Assembly (NCBI RefSeq): GCF_020804225.1
Contig: NZ_WJBI01000006.1
Coordinates: forward strand, 2,207-58,017
From: Methanosarcina sp. DH2
Lineage (GTDB): Archaea > Halobacteriota > Methanosarcinia > Methanosarcinales > Methanosarcinaceae
Direction of reading: 5' to 3'
Length of the DNA: 55,811 nt
Under the pieces are notes generated by a model that did not search any database, was not told the DNA's origin, and saw only the letters and a list, made by a program, of their open reading frames with translations. The position numbers and the translations under genes were made by a program. Of the stretch, positions 9,333 to 18,160 are shown one piece after another (positions within the stretch are counted from its first letter, which is position 1; the number at the start of each line of letters is the position of its first letter).

Positions 9333-9593
9333 ATGAGTGATTACGAATTAACCGACATTGAAAAAAAAGCCCTGGATAATTGGATAATGTTAAATATACT
9401 CCCACAAAAAACACCAAATAAAAATTACACTAGTTATGCACTTAAAATTCTTTTTGAACAAACGCCAGATGGTTTCTTTATCACAAATAAGCAGTTTAAA
9501 GAAGCGATGGTCAGATGTAATTTCTTACCTGTAAATAAAAATAAATTAAATTGGGAATTCCGAATTTCCCTAAAATCTCCAGGGTTGAAATAA
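9333..9593 (+). CDS. small hypothetical protein of mobile-element type
   Basis: An 86-residue basic protein. ATG 9333 has a GGAG 8 bases upstream. The sequence has a helical start (DIEKKALDNWI), a middle part YTSYALKILFEQTPDGFFIT and an end KNKLNWEFRISLKSP. Proteins with a 'S-Y-x-L-K-x-x-F-E...GF(Y/F)ITN-x-x-F-K-x-A-M' pattern occur in phages and integrated elements as short uncharacterised proteins, possibly nucleic-acid binding; that link is from memory and not checked. Its place inside the mobile-DNA island agrees with it. Confidence 0.45.
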   Translation: MSDYELTDIEKKALDNWIMLNILPQKTPNKNYTSYALKILFEQTPDGFFITNKQFKEAMVRCNFLPVNKNKLNWEFRISLKSPGLK

Positions 9594-9765
9594 TCTAAAT
9601 GAGATTATAAACCTAACATATATTGAAAAAGCTTATCCAATTTTCCCAGGCAAAGGAAATGTTTCCAACAGAGTTTTAAAAAATGCATTTCTATTAATAA
9701 ACAAAATCTGTTTATCAGATATCACCCTGCTTCTTTGGAAGAAACATTCCTTTTGAATTGCATAA

Positions 9766-9984
9766 TCGGAAAGATTTCAATTCCTCTTTTCGAGCAGTAG
9801 TGGACAGTCCTTAGCGTGCAGGGTACGCATACAAACTTACGTTGATTGGAAGAAATCAGGGTTTTCTAAAGGAACACTGCACTGTATGAAGCAGAATGCC
9901 AAGAGTGATAAGCTATTTGCCCTTAATGCTCATATTCTGGAAAGGGTAAATAAATGGGAAGCGTTGGTTTCAAGTCAAAAGTAA
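9766..9984 (+). pseudogene. basic C-terminal fragment, possibly from a Cas1-type integrase
   Basis: A 73-codon open stretch without a proper start, ending in TAA. The last 50 residues (…VRIQTYVDWKKSGFSKGTLH… to KWEALVSSQK) form a compact, basic, helical tail. The 'W-K-K-x-G-F-S-K-G-T-L-H-x-M-K-x-N-A' pattern resembles the C-terminal segment of some methanosarcinal Cas1 proteins as I remember them; this was not aligned. If right, it is what is left of a cas1 gene next to other casposon-like parts. The upstream catalytic part is absent. Confidence 0.35.
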
Positions 9985-10105
9985 AATGTGTATACTTTTA
10001 CTGTAAAATGTAAAAGTGTAAATTTTACAGGTAAAATAGTAAAAACAGCTTAGGGAGTAGCTGTAAAAGGTTTGTAAACTGGAAATTAATTTTACAGGTT
10101 TTAGC
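9982..10105. repeat. cluster of GTAAAA/TTTTAC motifs
   Basis: About nine copies of GTAAAA or its complement TTTTAC occur in both orientations within some 120 bp, several forming short inverted pairs (for example TTTTACTGTAAAA). It starts right at the end of the possible Cas1 tail and lies about 260 bp upstream of the HNH gene. It could be a set of protein-binding sites or an old origin of the element. From 9594 to 9765 and from 10106 to 10360 I see no further features. Confidence 0.4.
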
Positions 10106-10360
10106 AAAATTCGGTGAAATGGTTCAGAATTGGAGAGAGTTAAGGCTTGGAAAAACTTGGTTTCAGGGTCAGGTTAAGGCTTAGTGGCGATTAAAAAGAG
10201 AATATTATTAATATATACTTTCTACTTATTTTATTAGCATAGGATGTTAATAATAAAACTATTAGATTTCAATACGTGGCTAGTTTTACATAATTTTATA
10301 GTAACTTTTGCACATATCGTTGCAAGATTCTTATTCAATATAACGAGCGGTAAACTTACT

Positions 10361-11473
10361 ATGGCACATAATAATATATTTGTGGATCTGACAGGACAGC
10401 GATTCGGCAAACTCCTTGTAATTAAACGCACTGAAAATAACAAAAGTGGCGTAGCTATGTGGTTATGTCAGTGTGATTGTGGGAATGAAAAAATAACAAG
10501 CGGCGGAAGCCTAAGGAGCGGTGGTACAAAAAGTTGTGGCTGTATACAGGCAGTTGATTTAATAGGTCAACAATTTGGTCAGTTAACTGTGCTAGAACGT
10601 GAAGAGAATACACCTGGTAACACTATGTGGCGTTGTCGATGTGATTGTGGAAATGAAACAATAGTAAGTGGTTCAAACTTACAGACAGGTCACATACAGA
10701 CATGTGGTTGTTCAAAAAAATTGGAAGATTTAACAGGAGAGAGATTTGGTAATTTAATTATAATAAAGCGTGTTGAAAATAATAAATATGGTAAACCTCG
10801 TTTTCTATGTCGATGTGATTGTGGGAATGAAGCAATAGTATCTCGTGAATACTTATTGAAAAGTCCAATAAAGAGTTGCGGTTGTACAAGATTTGGTGAT
10901 TTGAAAGAGCAAAAATTTGGCAAGTTAACTGTATTAAAACGTGATGATAATGGCAAACCTGACTCTGCTCAATGGATATGTCGCTGCGAATGTGGTAATG
11001 AAACAGTAGTATACGTGCACGCTTTACGCAGTGGTCACGTAAGAAGCTGTGGTTGTTTACAGAAAGGCGAGGACGCTAGAACGTCGAAAGAAAATAAAAA
11101 GGAAACGACATTTAACAGAATACTTGCTCAGTATGTAAAACACGCTAAAGAAGCAGAACGCGAATTCCTGTTAACTAAAGAGGAGTTTAGAGAATTGATA
11201 TCATCTAACTGTTATTATTGTGGCAGATTGCCGTCGCAGGTAGCTCGTCACAGACATACTGCAATTCAATACACTGGTATTGATAGAATTGACAACTCGA
11301 AGGGATACACGTTAGATAATGTAAGACCTTGTTGCAAATGGTGTAATGTCGCAAAGTTGAACGCCTCTGAAAAAGAATTTTTATTGAGTATAAAGGCGAT
11401 ATATGAACATCTAAATCTGAAATCGAGAACTTTTGATGTGGAATGTGAACTAACTAAAATCATAGATGAGTAA
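10361..11473 (+). CDS. HNH endonuclease with four N-terminal zinc-ribbon-like modules
   Basis: A 370-residue protein. Four homologous modules of 52-53 residues occupy about 9-61, 66-117, 123-175 and 180-232. Each has the form DLTGQRFGKL...W-x-C-x-C-D-C-G-N-E...S-C-G-C, giving five conserved cysteines. A linker leads to a C-terminal HNH nuclease (about 250-355) with CYYCG, GIDRIDNSKGY, NVRPCCKWCN. Such modules are known at the N-terminus of phage HNH proteins, where they probably bind DNA. ATG 10361 starts just before the first module; an in-frame ATG at 10244 adds a stretch unlike the family. AT-rich codon use differs from the trp and enolase genes. Probably a homing-type or element-encoded nuclease. 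Confidence 0.8.
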   Translation: MAHNNIFVDLTGQRFGKLLVIKRTENNKSGVAMWLCQCDCGNEKITSGGSLRSGGTKSCGCIQAVDLIGQQFGQLTVLEREENTPGNTMWRCRCDCGNETIVSGSNLQTGHIQTCGCSKKLEDLTGERFGNLIIIKRVENNKYGKPRFLCRCDCGNEAIVSREYLLKSPIKSCGCTRFGDLKEQKFGKLTVLKRDDNGKPDSAQWICRCECGNETVVYVHALRSGHVRSCGCLQKGEDARTSKENKKETTFNRILAQYVKHAKEAEREFLLTKEEFRELISSNCYYCGRLPSQVARHRHTAIQYTGIDRIDNSKGYTLDNVRPCCKWCNVAKLNASEKEFLLSIKAIYEHLNLKSRTFDVECELTKIIDE

Positions 11474-11493
11474 ATATGAGTAGGTGCTAATAA

Positions 11494-12054
11494 ATGCCGA
11501 AATTTGTTGATTTAACAAGAGAGAGATTTGGGGCGCTAACTGTAATTAAGCGTGTTGAAAATAATAAACACGGCTACGCTATGTGGGAATGCCGATGTGA
11601 TTGCGGAAATGAAACAATAGTGGGTCGTTCAGAATTACGTGCCGGTCATATAAGCAGTTGCGGGTGTTTAAAGGGAAAAATTGTTAATTCAGTTAGTAAG
11701 AGAACGTTTGGCAGTTTACTTGGCGCGTATAAAAGAAATGCTAAAAAAACAAACCGCGAATTTTTATTAACAGATGAGGAATTTAAAGAATTAGTACTAT
11801 CTGGTTGCCATTATTGTGGGAAAAAACCATTACAATCAACAAACAACTACTCAAATGGCGTTATGATTTATAACGGGATAGATAGAATTGATAATTCACA
11901 AGGATATATTCCAGGCAATGTAAGAGCTTGTTGTACGATGTGCAACTATATCAAAAATAAAAATTTCGAAGTAGCTTTTCTGTTAATGGTAAAAACGATA
12001 TATGAAAATATGCGTTTAGAATCATATATTAGCGATAAAACCAATAATGATTAA
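11494..12054 (+). CDS. HNH endonuclease with one zinc-ribbon-like module
   Basis: A 186-residue paralogue of the preceding gene, 20 bp downstream of it. It has only one module (residues about 5-57, DLTRERFGAL to SSCGC) and then the same nuclease domain (CHYCG, GIDRIDNSQGY, NVRACCTMCN). A TAGGTG precedes ATG 11494. The pair look like a duplication in which the number of modules changed from four to one or the reverse. Both lie left of the terminal repeat at 12233-12302, so they may be cargo of the element that repeat belonged to. Confidence 0.8.
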   Translation: MPKFVDLTRERFGALTVIKRVENNKHGYAMWECRCDCGNETIVGRSELRAGHISSCGCLKGKIVNSVSKRTFGSLLGAYKRNAKKTNREFLLTDEEFKELVLSGCHYCGKKPLQSTNNYSNGVMIYNGIDRIDNSQGYIPGNVRACCTMCNYIKNKNFEVAFLLMVKTIYENMRLESYISDKTNND

Positions 12055-12232
12055 TAATACTTTTTAAAATATCCTTATAAAGATACTTATTAGAAAAAAT
12101 ATATAATACAATACAGTTTTTATTAAAATTACTCTCAAAAATACTGTAGAAATATCTTATAGTAGCATACGAAAAGTTGACTTCTTTTTTCAGGTAAATT
12201 GTAAAAAGAAGAGTACTCCTTTTGTTAGGGCG

Positions 12233-12302
12233 ATTTTCTAAAAAATGCGGTTGTGCATATTCTTCACACTTGCGTTGCGTTTTTTAGAGTTACCTATATC
12301 CC
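12233..12302 (-). repeat. right terminal inverted repeat of a second, left-hand element
   Basis: Read from 12302 leftward, this begins GGGATATAGGTAAC and later has GCACAACCGCATTTTTTAG. It matches, with divergence, the terminal repeats of the 12317-18776 element (GGGATATATATAAC ... GCACAACCGTTTTTTAG). It ends at the same 14-bp target sequence (12303-12316). So it looks like the right end of another element inserted at the same target. No matching left end was found upstream; that end is probably lost. The stretch 12055-12232 holds nothing else I can name. Confidence 0.65.
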
Positions 12303-12316
12303 CCATTAAGAGTGCG
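12303..12316. repeat. 14-bp target-site duplication, left copy
   Basis: CCATTAAGAGTGCG occurs here and again at 18777-18790, immediately outside the two terminal inverted repeats. A 14-bp duplication is long for most DNA transposons and within the range reported for casposons (14-15 bp). Confidence 0.85.
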
Positions 12317-12378
12317 GGGATATATATAACAACAAAAAAGTATACGCCGTTTTGTGAGATTTACGCACAACCGTTTTT
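12317..12378 (+). repeat. left terminal inverted repeat of the element
   Basis: Starts GGGATATATATAACAAC and ends GCACAACCGTTTTT. Only two positions (12363-12364) differ from the reverse complement of the right end. Confidence 0.9.
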
Positions 12379-12895
12379 CAAAAGTCTTCCTGTCTAAAAT
12401 TAATTCATTTTTATAAATTAAAGCTTAAAAAATAGTGTACTCTTTGCAGATATTATGCACAACAGTTAATTTAGAGAAGTCGTCTTAACAAAAAATAAAT
12501 TTCTGCAATTTTTACGTAAAATGAATGAAGTGTAATTCTTATAAAAAGAGTGAAAACATTCAAAGTTGAAATGTAATGATCATATTAGACAAATAAGAAA
12601 CAAGAAATTTAGATTTTAGGTAGAATAAGATTTATAATTAACTAATCGCCAAAATTTATCTTCATGATGTAGTAAAAGATTTAATAATCCATTTTATTTT
12701 TCTATTTCATTAAGTATCATTATTTTGTTACTATATTACAACCTTTTTAAAAAAGTTATAATTAAAAAGTATTATAATCTATGACAGTTATTAGTCATAA
12801 TACGGGTCCATTGAATAAAAAATGAACATTTACAAAATCGTTGAGAAACTTCACAATTGAGGCACCCGTGTAAAATATTTCAAGGAGGTATTTTT
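12379..12895. other. AT-rich spacer inside the element
   Basis: No gene seen. A short piece near 12460-12475 (ATGCACAACAGTT) resembles the inner part of the terminal repeat and may be a sub-terminal binding site or a relic. Just before the next gene lies a strong ribosome binding site (AAGGAGGT, 12882-12889). Confidence 0.4.
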
Positions 12896-14560
12896 ATGAG
12901 TGAGTTGGAAAGTATCTTAATTACTAGCCCTGAATCCTTACCTAGTTTCTTCCGTGATGTCCAAGTTATTGGTCCCGCACACCTTGAGTTACAAAAATAT
13001 CGCGCAAAATATTCTAAATTGGATATCTCATCCAAACCCACTAATTGTGAAGTCCGTGCAGATAAAAGTCCTATGCTGTTAGTGCCCAAAGAAGTGAGGG
13101 AGGCTTATCAGCGTAACGACTTTGCAGCGATCAAAAAATTTGAAACACAATCTCAGGAGGACCTTCAAGCTGTATACGATAATGTTTCAAAAAACGGCGA
13201 AAAAGCTTGGACGAAAGTCAAAAAAGATGGTAAAGAATTCTATATGAGCTGGTCGGATAAAGGATCTATGTGGGCTTATACAGTAAGTACAAGCACCTCT
13301 GACGACGTAACCCAGCAAGCTTTGGTTCAAATTGGCACTTACTCTAAATCAACTTCAGTTCTCGGTCTCCAATCGTACAATTTGACCTTGCCTACTGTAG
13401 TTGCTGAGTCATTAATTGCCTTAATTGTGGCTAGAGCGGTTTCCGGCATCATCGCTGAAGGCCTTGGCTTTGCAATTGCTAGTTTCTCTTTACTTCTGGC
13501 TCAAGCTGCTGCTGCAGCCGGTTTTGAATCATTCTCATTCGCTATCCCCGTCGCTTTGGTGTCCACTGTGGCATCTTGTTTGGTATTTGCCGTTGTGTTT
13601 ATTGGCTTGGCGTATTTATGGAACTGGTTGAACCGAAAATACACCATTCGGTTGCAGGTTTTTAATTGGGACTACACGAATGATTGGAGTGTCAATGGGC
13701 AATATCTCTCGAATGCCACGATCTGTGGTGGTAACGGTGATAATAAGGTGTTAAATTTTACTTTACCTAAAATGGTAAAACCAGGTGATGTGGTTACGCC
13801 TCCTGGATTTGATCCAGTAGAGGCTCTTGATTCTGTGTGCTATTATGGGGTAATCATCTGGGAGAATGACAACACCTTCGCGCAAGGCTGTTCAATGGCT
13901 ATACCAATAGAGAAAAATAAAAACGAAGGGTTCATGTGGGCATTTGACTGTCCCCGTTTCTCTAGCAACCAACAAGCAGCCGAGAATGGAATAAAAGACC
14001 CAAAAATTTATCGGGATACATGCCATTGGAACGAACAACCATTAGGCTTTAAAATCACTTCCTCGAAGATTCCAGTTAGTTTTGCCTTAGATGCTTTGAG
14101 TGGTGCCTCTGATGGTCTTTACAACATCAATATACATATAGGTGAGTTGCTGGAGCAGACAATAGACTTTTCCATACAAGACCCGAAACCAACTGCGCAG
14201 CTCTCAATGACGTCTCATCAAGGAGCAGGATACCGTGAAGACTTCCATACATGGTCTTTGCTGGAAAATGACGGATTTATGAAGTTAAACTTGAATATTC
14301 CAGTTCCGATTCCAGTTACTTTAACCATGGGGCTGTGTGCTGCTCTTGTAGACGGCAAGGCAGATTGCCCGTTCTCAATTAAAGTTAATGGCAATTTTAT
14401 TGTTAAAGGCTCCAGAGATAATAAGTGTGATTTCCATCCGGTGGAGTTCACGATTAATGAAAGCTTGCTGAAAGCAGGAGATAACGAAATTATTATCTCA
14501 CTGGAAAGAGATGCCTCCACTCAATTATTTATCAATGCAGCAACTGTGTCGGAAAAATAA
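12896..14560 (+). CDS. cargo protein with central membrane hairpin and beta-rich C-terminus
   Basis: A 554-residue protein that I do not recognise. Start ATG 12896 follows AAGGAGGT by 6 bases, a textbook site stronger than most in this window. No signal peptide is seen. Residues 1-160 are polar. Residues about 167-245 are two or three long hydrophobic helices rich in Ala, Ile and Phe, closed by LYWNW-like aromatic residues (AYLWNWLNRKY). Residues 250-554 look beta-rich with many Asn, Trp and Cys. A soluble N-terminus, hydrophobic helical hairpins and a beta-sandwich-like C-terminus recall pore-forming effector proteins, but that is only a structural analogy. Base composition is higher than its AT-rich surroundings and the codon use is unlike the nearby HNH genes, suggesting separate transfer into the element. 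Confidence 0.7.
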   Translation: MSELESILITSPESLPSFFRDVQVIGPAHLELQKYRAKYSKLDISSKPTNCEVRADKSPMLLVPKEVREAYQRNDFAAIKKFETQSQEDLQAVYDNVSKNGEKAWTKVKKDGKEFYMSWSDKGSMWAYTVSTSTSDDVTQQALVQIGTYSKSTSVLGLQSYNLTLPTVVAESLIALIVARAVSGIIAEGLGFAIASFSLLLAQAAAAAGFESFSFAIPVALVSTVASCLVFAVVFIGLAYLWNWLNRKYTIRLQVFNWDYTNDWSVNGQYLSNATICGGNGDNKVLNFTLPKMVKPGDVVTPPGFDPVEALDSVCYYGVIIWENDNTFAQGCSMAIPIEKNKNEGFMWAFDCPRFSSNQQAAENGIKDPKIYRDTCHWNEQPLGFKITSSKIPVSFALDALSGASDGLYNINIHIGELLEQTIDFSIQDPKPTAQLSMTSHQGAGYREDFHTWSLLENDGFMKLNLNIPVPIPVTLTMGLCAALVDGKADCPFSIKVNGNFIVKGSRDNKCDFHPVEFTINESLLKAGDNEIIISLERDASTQLFINAATVSEK

Positions 14561-14675
14561 TTCCGCGATTGTCTCACAAGGACAGCTCACATGTGCCATT
14601 TTTAAGCAAATGGAGCATGTGGGCTGTCATAGTGTATGAAAACACAAACTACATCTGTTCTAAAGGTATTTACTA

Positions 14676-14811
14676 ATTGAGCCTATCCCAAAACTCTTAA
14701 TTTGCTTCTTTGTATCTGTATTTTAAACAACTAATCGAAATTTTGGCTATGAAGCCAATTCTGAGTATTTCTAACAATTGAGAATAAAACAGGCTTTGGG
14801 ATGAGCTCAAT
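14676..14811. mobile_element. 136-bp MITE, copy 1
   Basis: Inverted ends ATTGAGCCTATCCCAAAA and, reversed, ATTGAGCTCATCCCAAAG bound a non-coding piece. Its reverse complement lines up with the similar piece at 38452-38578 (AGCTCATCCCAAA..., then TTTTATTCT). It is probably a non-autonomous derivative of an insertion sequence, sitting between the cargo gene and the polymerase remnant. Confidence 0.65.
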
Positions 14812-14837
14812 ATGAAATTTATAAAAAGGAATATAAA

Positions 14838-17527
14838 TCAATAACTCAAATAATCCATCACCTTCCTCATCTCTAGAGTATTCAGATTAAAATCCCTTTC
14901 CTTCACTCTTTTTTTCAAATCACTCAACGCCTTTCTATATTTTATGCCAATCTCCCTGGCTTTAGCAGGAGTTAAATTCAGAACAAATTCCCTGATCTTT
15001 TCAATGTCTGGGTACGTTTCAACATTATTGCTCTCAAGCTCCTGCATCTCTATCTTGTTTGCTTCTTTTCCGATATACACACATCCTTTAGGCTTCAGAT
15101 GTCTCCTTTGTAAGACTCCAATATCTCCTTCAAACTTGGCTTCAGGATGGTCTATGTAATCAAGAAATATATCACTTAATGGCTTCCAGTATTCCCTTCC
15201 CTGAAGTGTATCTCCTGTATTGTAATCAATGAATTCTTTCTCAACTACAATCTGTGGATTTGTATTGAAAGGAGCAACAGGCTTAATCTTCTCTACGTCT
15301 GTGCCAGCTTTTGCACCATTACCTACAAGAAAGAAATTAAAAGGTTTAATTTGTTCATTAAATGGTTTTCCCTTATTCATTTTCTTGAATCTTATCAGGA
15401 TAATTCCTGTCGATACCGCGAGCTTAGAGATAACTGCATAATTCTCATACTTCTCTAATACATCAGGTAACTCTTCAGGATGAAAATGAACCTGGAGAAT
15501 GTCTTCCCAGAACTGCTTATGCCATTTATCCCCTTCCTTTAATTCTCTGCTAAATGGATTTGTGATATGTCCCAATCCATGTAGCTTGTAGAAAAGCTTC
15601 TTACCTTCAGGAATTGTGATTTTATTTCCATCTCTTTGGAACAGACAATATCTTTTAGAACTGATTCCATAAAACCAGATATCTTCCATTCCATCTTCTA
15701 TTTCTAGAATCGGCTTATTGAAATCATAAGGATTCAGAGAATCAAAGAGATGGCTTAATTCATAAGCGAGATATGGAGGAACAAATATTGAATCTGTATC
15801 CATGTAAGCATGTACTTCTCCTTTGTCCATCATAAACTTCTCTGCAATCGCAAGTAAAAACCTAGCTCCTGCTGTAATACTAGCTCCAATAATAGGATTG
15901 AAATATTTACCAAGTTCTTCATATTTGCCTTCAGACTCGAATTGAATGGTACTAAACACATCCAACTTTTCCTTATTCTTTGGATGCATCTCGATATAGA
16001 TTCCTTATGTGGTGGAATTATTGAGAATCTTTAAGGCTTTCTGCTGTGAATCCAGAACATCGTATTCATGAGAATCCTTAGACATTTCCTTCATTTCGTC
16101 CTTTATTTTCTGCCTGCGTTCAACAAGGACTTTGATAAGATTGTCTTCTTTAGGATTTACGTGGACTCCATAGATTTCTGAATCTTTAAGCCCTTCCTGT
16201 ATTTCTTCAGGAATGAACTTGATAGCCTTCTTGATCTTAGGAAGCTTGCCTGTAAGCAGCTTTGAGGCTAAAATGTCTGAGAGAAAGTAATACAATGATC
16301 CATTGAACGTTATATAATTAATTCCGATGTTGAATGTTCCATCATCATCTGCATATTTCGTTCTGACTGGGAGTATGTCCTCATCAGGCTCGATTTCAAC
16401 CAGGACATTCAATTGTTTCCAAAAATCATGGTTGAGTGCATCTTCGAAAGTGAATTCCTCGATCAACCGTTGAGTATTCTCCGTGTCATCAATGTACTGA
16501 ATCTTATCTACAATGGTGAATTCCCAGGGACCAAGAAGAAGTGTTACTGTTGGGTACATGCTGAAAAAGTCTAAAACTGTAACTTTAACAGGCGTTTTTC
16601 TGATTCTGCATTCACATCTTCCTCCATAGTATTCACTCATGAGTCTACCGAGAATTGTAGGAGGGAAATCAGGGTTCTGTTGCATAAAAGGCTTAATGTT
16701 TAACTGACTAAGTGCCTGTTTTCCAAGACTGGCGGCTGAATAATACCAGTCATTGGTATGCCTAACTGATACCTTTCATACTCCTGTCTTACTTTTTTGA
16801 ATAGTTCATAAGTGGCTTTTACATCTGTAAGATTATAACCAATATATCCTGGAGTTATTACTCCATGCTTCTCTGTTGATTTCTTCTTTATTGGAGTATC
16901 AAAGATCTCACAGGCTTTTTCAAGTGTAAGAGATTTATTGTCAGTTAAAGTACAGGCAAGATTACTTAAATCCAGGAAATTGCCCTTAAAGGTTCTCTCC
17001 TTTCTGTATTTGCCCTTTGCTCTGGTAAACTCAACATTGTATGATCTCCCATTTAGATGCTTTATACGTAAACGCGGATAGGTTGTATCCTCAGTAAGTT
17101 TAAAGGAAAAACCATCCTTACGTGAATATCTGCCATGACCGTAGTCAAGAATAATCCTTGACAGATCGAAGTTGATATTGTAACCAATACAGAGTGTTTT
17201 TCTTTCATAGACATCCAGATAAAAAATTTGGATGAACTCTTCAAGAGAGAATAAGCGTATGTTATGTTCTTCTGCATACTTTTTTAGAATTTCATACTCT
17301 TTTTCCGTAACGTGCCTATGATCCCAGAATAAACCTCCATAAAGGAAAATATCATTCTCATGTACGGCGAAAGAGCCAAATTTCAAATTAAGAAACTCAT
17401 CCGCTGTGGTTTCTGTATCAAGTGTAATAACTCTGGGGAAATAGAGATTCTCAAATATTTTGCTATTTGTTGGCTTAATAATCGAGCCCTTTCTGCGTGG
17501 AAATCCCCTCAGAGCTATGTGTTCCAT
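14838..17527 (-). pseudogene. polB: family-B DNA polymerase, casposon type, broken twice
   Basis: Read right to left, three frames together make one polymerase of about 890 residues. The first (17527-16700) has the 3'-5' exonuclease: TLDTETTADEF (Exo I), YNINFDLSRI (Exo II) and GYNLTDVKATYE (Exo III). Near 16735 the frame shifts: the first frame goes to a TAA at 16700, while the next frame reads AASLGKQALSQLNIKPFM into the second part. The second part (16685-16005) has motif A, DFFSMYPTV, and enters motif B as KILNNSTT, where an in-frame TAA (16007-16005) replaces the expected tyrosine of the YG pair. The third part (15989-14838) continues in the same frame (GIYIEMHPK) and has motif C, YMDTDSIF, and SSKRYCLF. 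Length and the companion HNH gene fit the protein-primed polymerases of casposons. It is almost certainly inactive. Confidence 0.85.
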
Positions 17528-17883
17528 CTGTTTTCCCCCCAATAGAACTGATTGAGTAATACCAGTTCCTTTTCTGCCATTCTACTTCTCAGAGCTGAAT
17601 GTGTAAGCCAAATGTAAGGAATACGAGATTTCAAATCTAGTTGTTTTGACCTAAATTTAGGTGGTATCCTGTTCTGTAATTGAGTTATAACAGCATGACA
17701 ATTAAGGCAAAGTACACAGGTTTCTGATGAAAAACCTACAGTTGAAATATGATGATCTTCAAAAATCCGAAGAGCATAAGGGTTTGTTTCTCCACAACAC
17801 TCACATATTCCATTTTGTACTAGATTAGCAAACTTCGCTTGTTCTTTCAACTTTGCAAGTAAGTCAAGCGGGAGTTGATCCAA
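17515..17883 (-). CDS. HNH nuclease of casposon type
   Basis: A 122-residue protein with an HNH zinc-type fold: CECCGETNP, EDHHIST, CVLCLNCH. The paired C-x-x-C motifs hold structural zinc and the HH pair is the catalytic site of the family. Its end overlaps the polymerase start by 13-28 bp, so the two were co-transcribed and probably co-translated. Casposons of Methanosarcina commonly carry a short HNH gene next to polB. The start is uncertain: the TTG at 17883 overlaps the upstream frame and has no clear ribosome binding site. The catalytic residues look intact. Confidence 0.7.
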   Translation of the reverse strand: MDQLPLDLLAKLKEQAKFANLVQNGICECCGETNPYALRIFEDHHISTVGFSSETCVLCLNCHAVITQLQNRIPPKFRSKQLDLKSRIPYIWLTHSALRSRMAEKELVLLNQFYWGENRWNT

Positions 17884-18160
17884 TGTTGATTAAATTTAGT
17901 GGAATTGAGTACATAGGAGGAAAATGGGGTTTTGTTTCTTTTAAAAACTCGCCCTCCCATAAAATTGGAAGTGATGTCCCTAATTCGTCTATCCATGTGT
18001 TTGTGGCTAAAATAGTAGCATTTTTTGATGTAATATGAAGTTTGGGTGAGTTTGCCAAATTTCTTTGTTTTTTTAGTTCATTTAATGTGAAGAAAGATAC
18101 AACTGATGTTAAAAAAGTAGCTAAATTAAGAATATTTTCTGACCATAGTGAGCTATTCAT
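17864..18160 (-). pseudogene. truncated membrane-anchored hypothetical protein
   Basis: A 98-residue frame starting MNSSLWSENILNLATF, with one membrane helix (LATFLTSVVSFFTLNEL), then a short beta-type region ending LINIGSTPA and a stop. Proteins with this beginning usually continue past an 'L-x-N-I-G-x-G-x-A' turn for another 100 or more residues, so this copy looks cut where the HNH gene begins. It may instead be a real short gene. Function unknown. Confidence 0.45.

Noticed and set aside
10244-10360. N-terminal extension of the four-module HNH protein
   Set aside because: The hydrophobic, irregular stretch before MAHNNIF is not part of the module pattern, and the ATG at 10244 has no ribosome binding site.
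16005-16007. In-frame stop in the polymerase considered as a recoded codon (pyrrolysine)
   Set aside because: The codon is TAA, whereas pyrrolysine uses TAG, and the gene has an independent frameshift near 16735.
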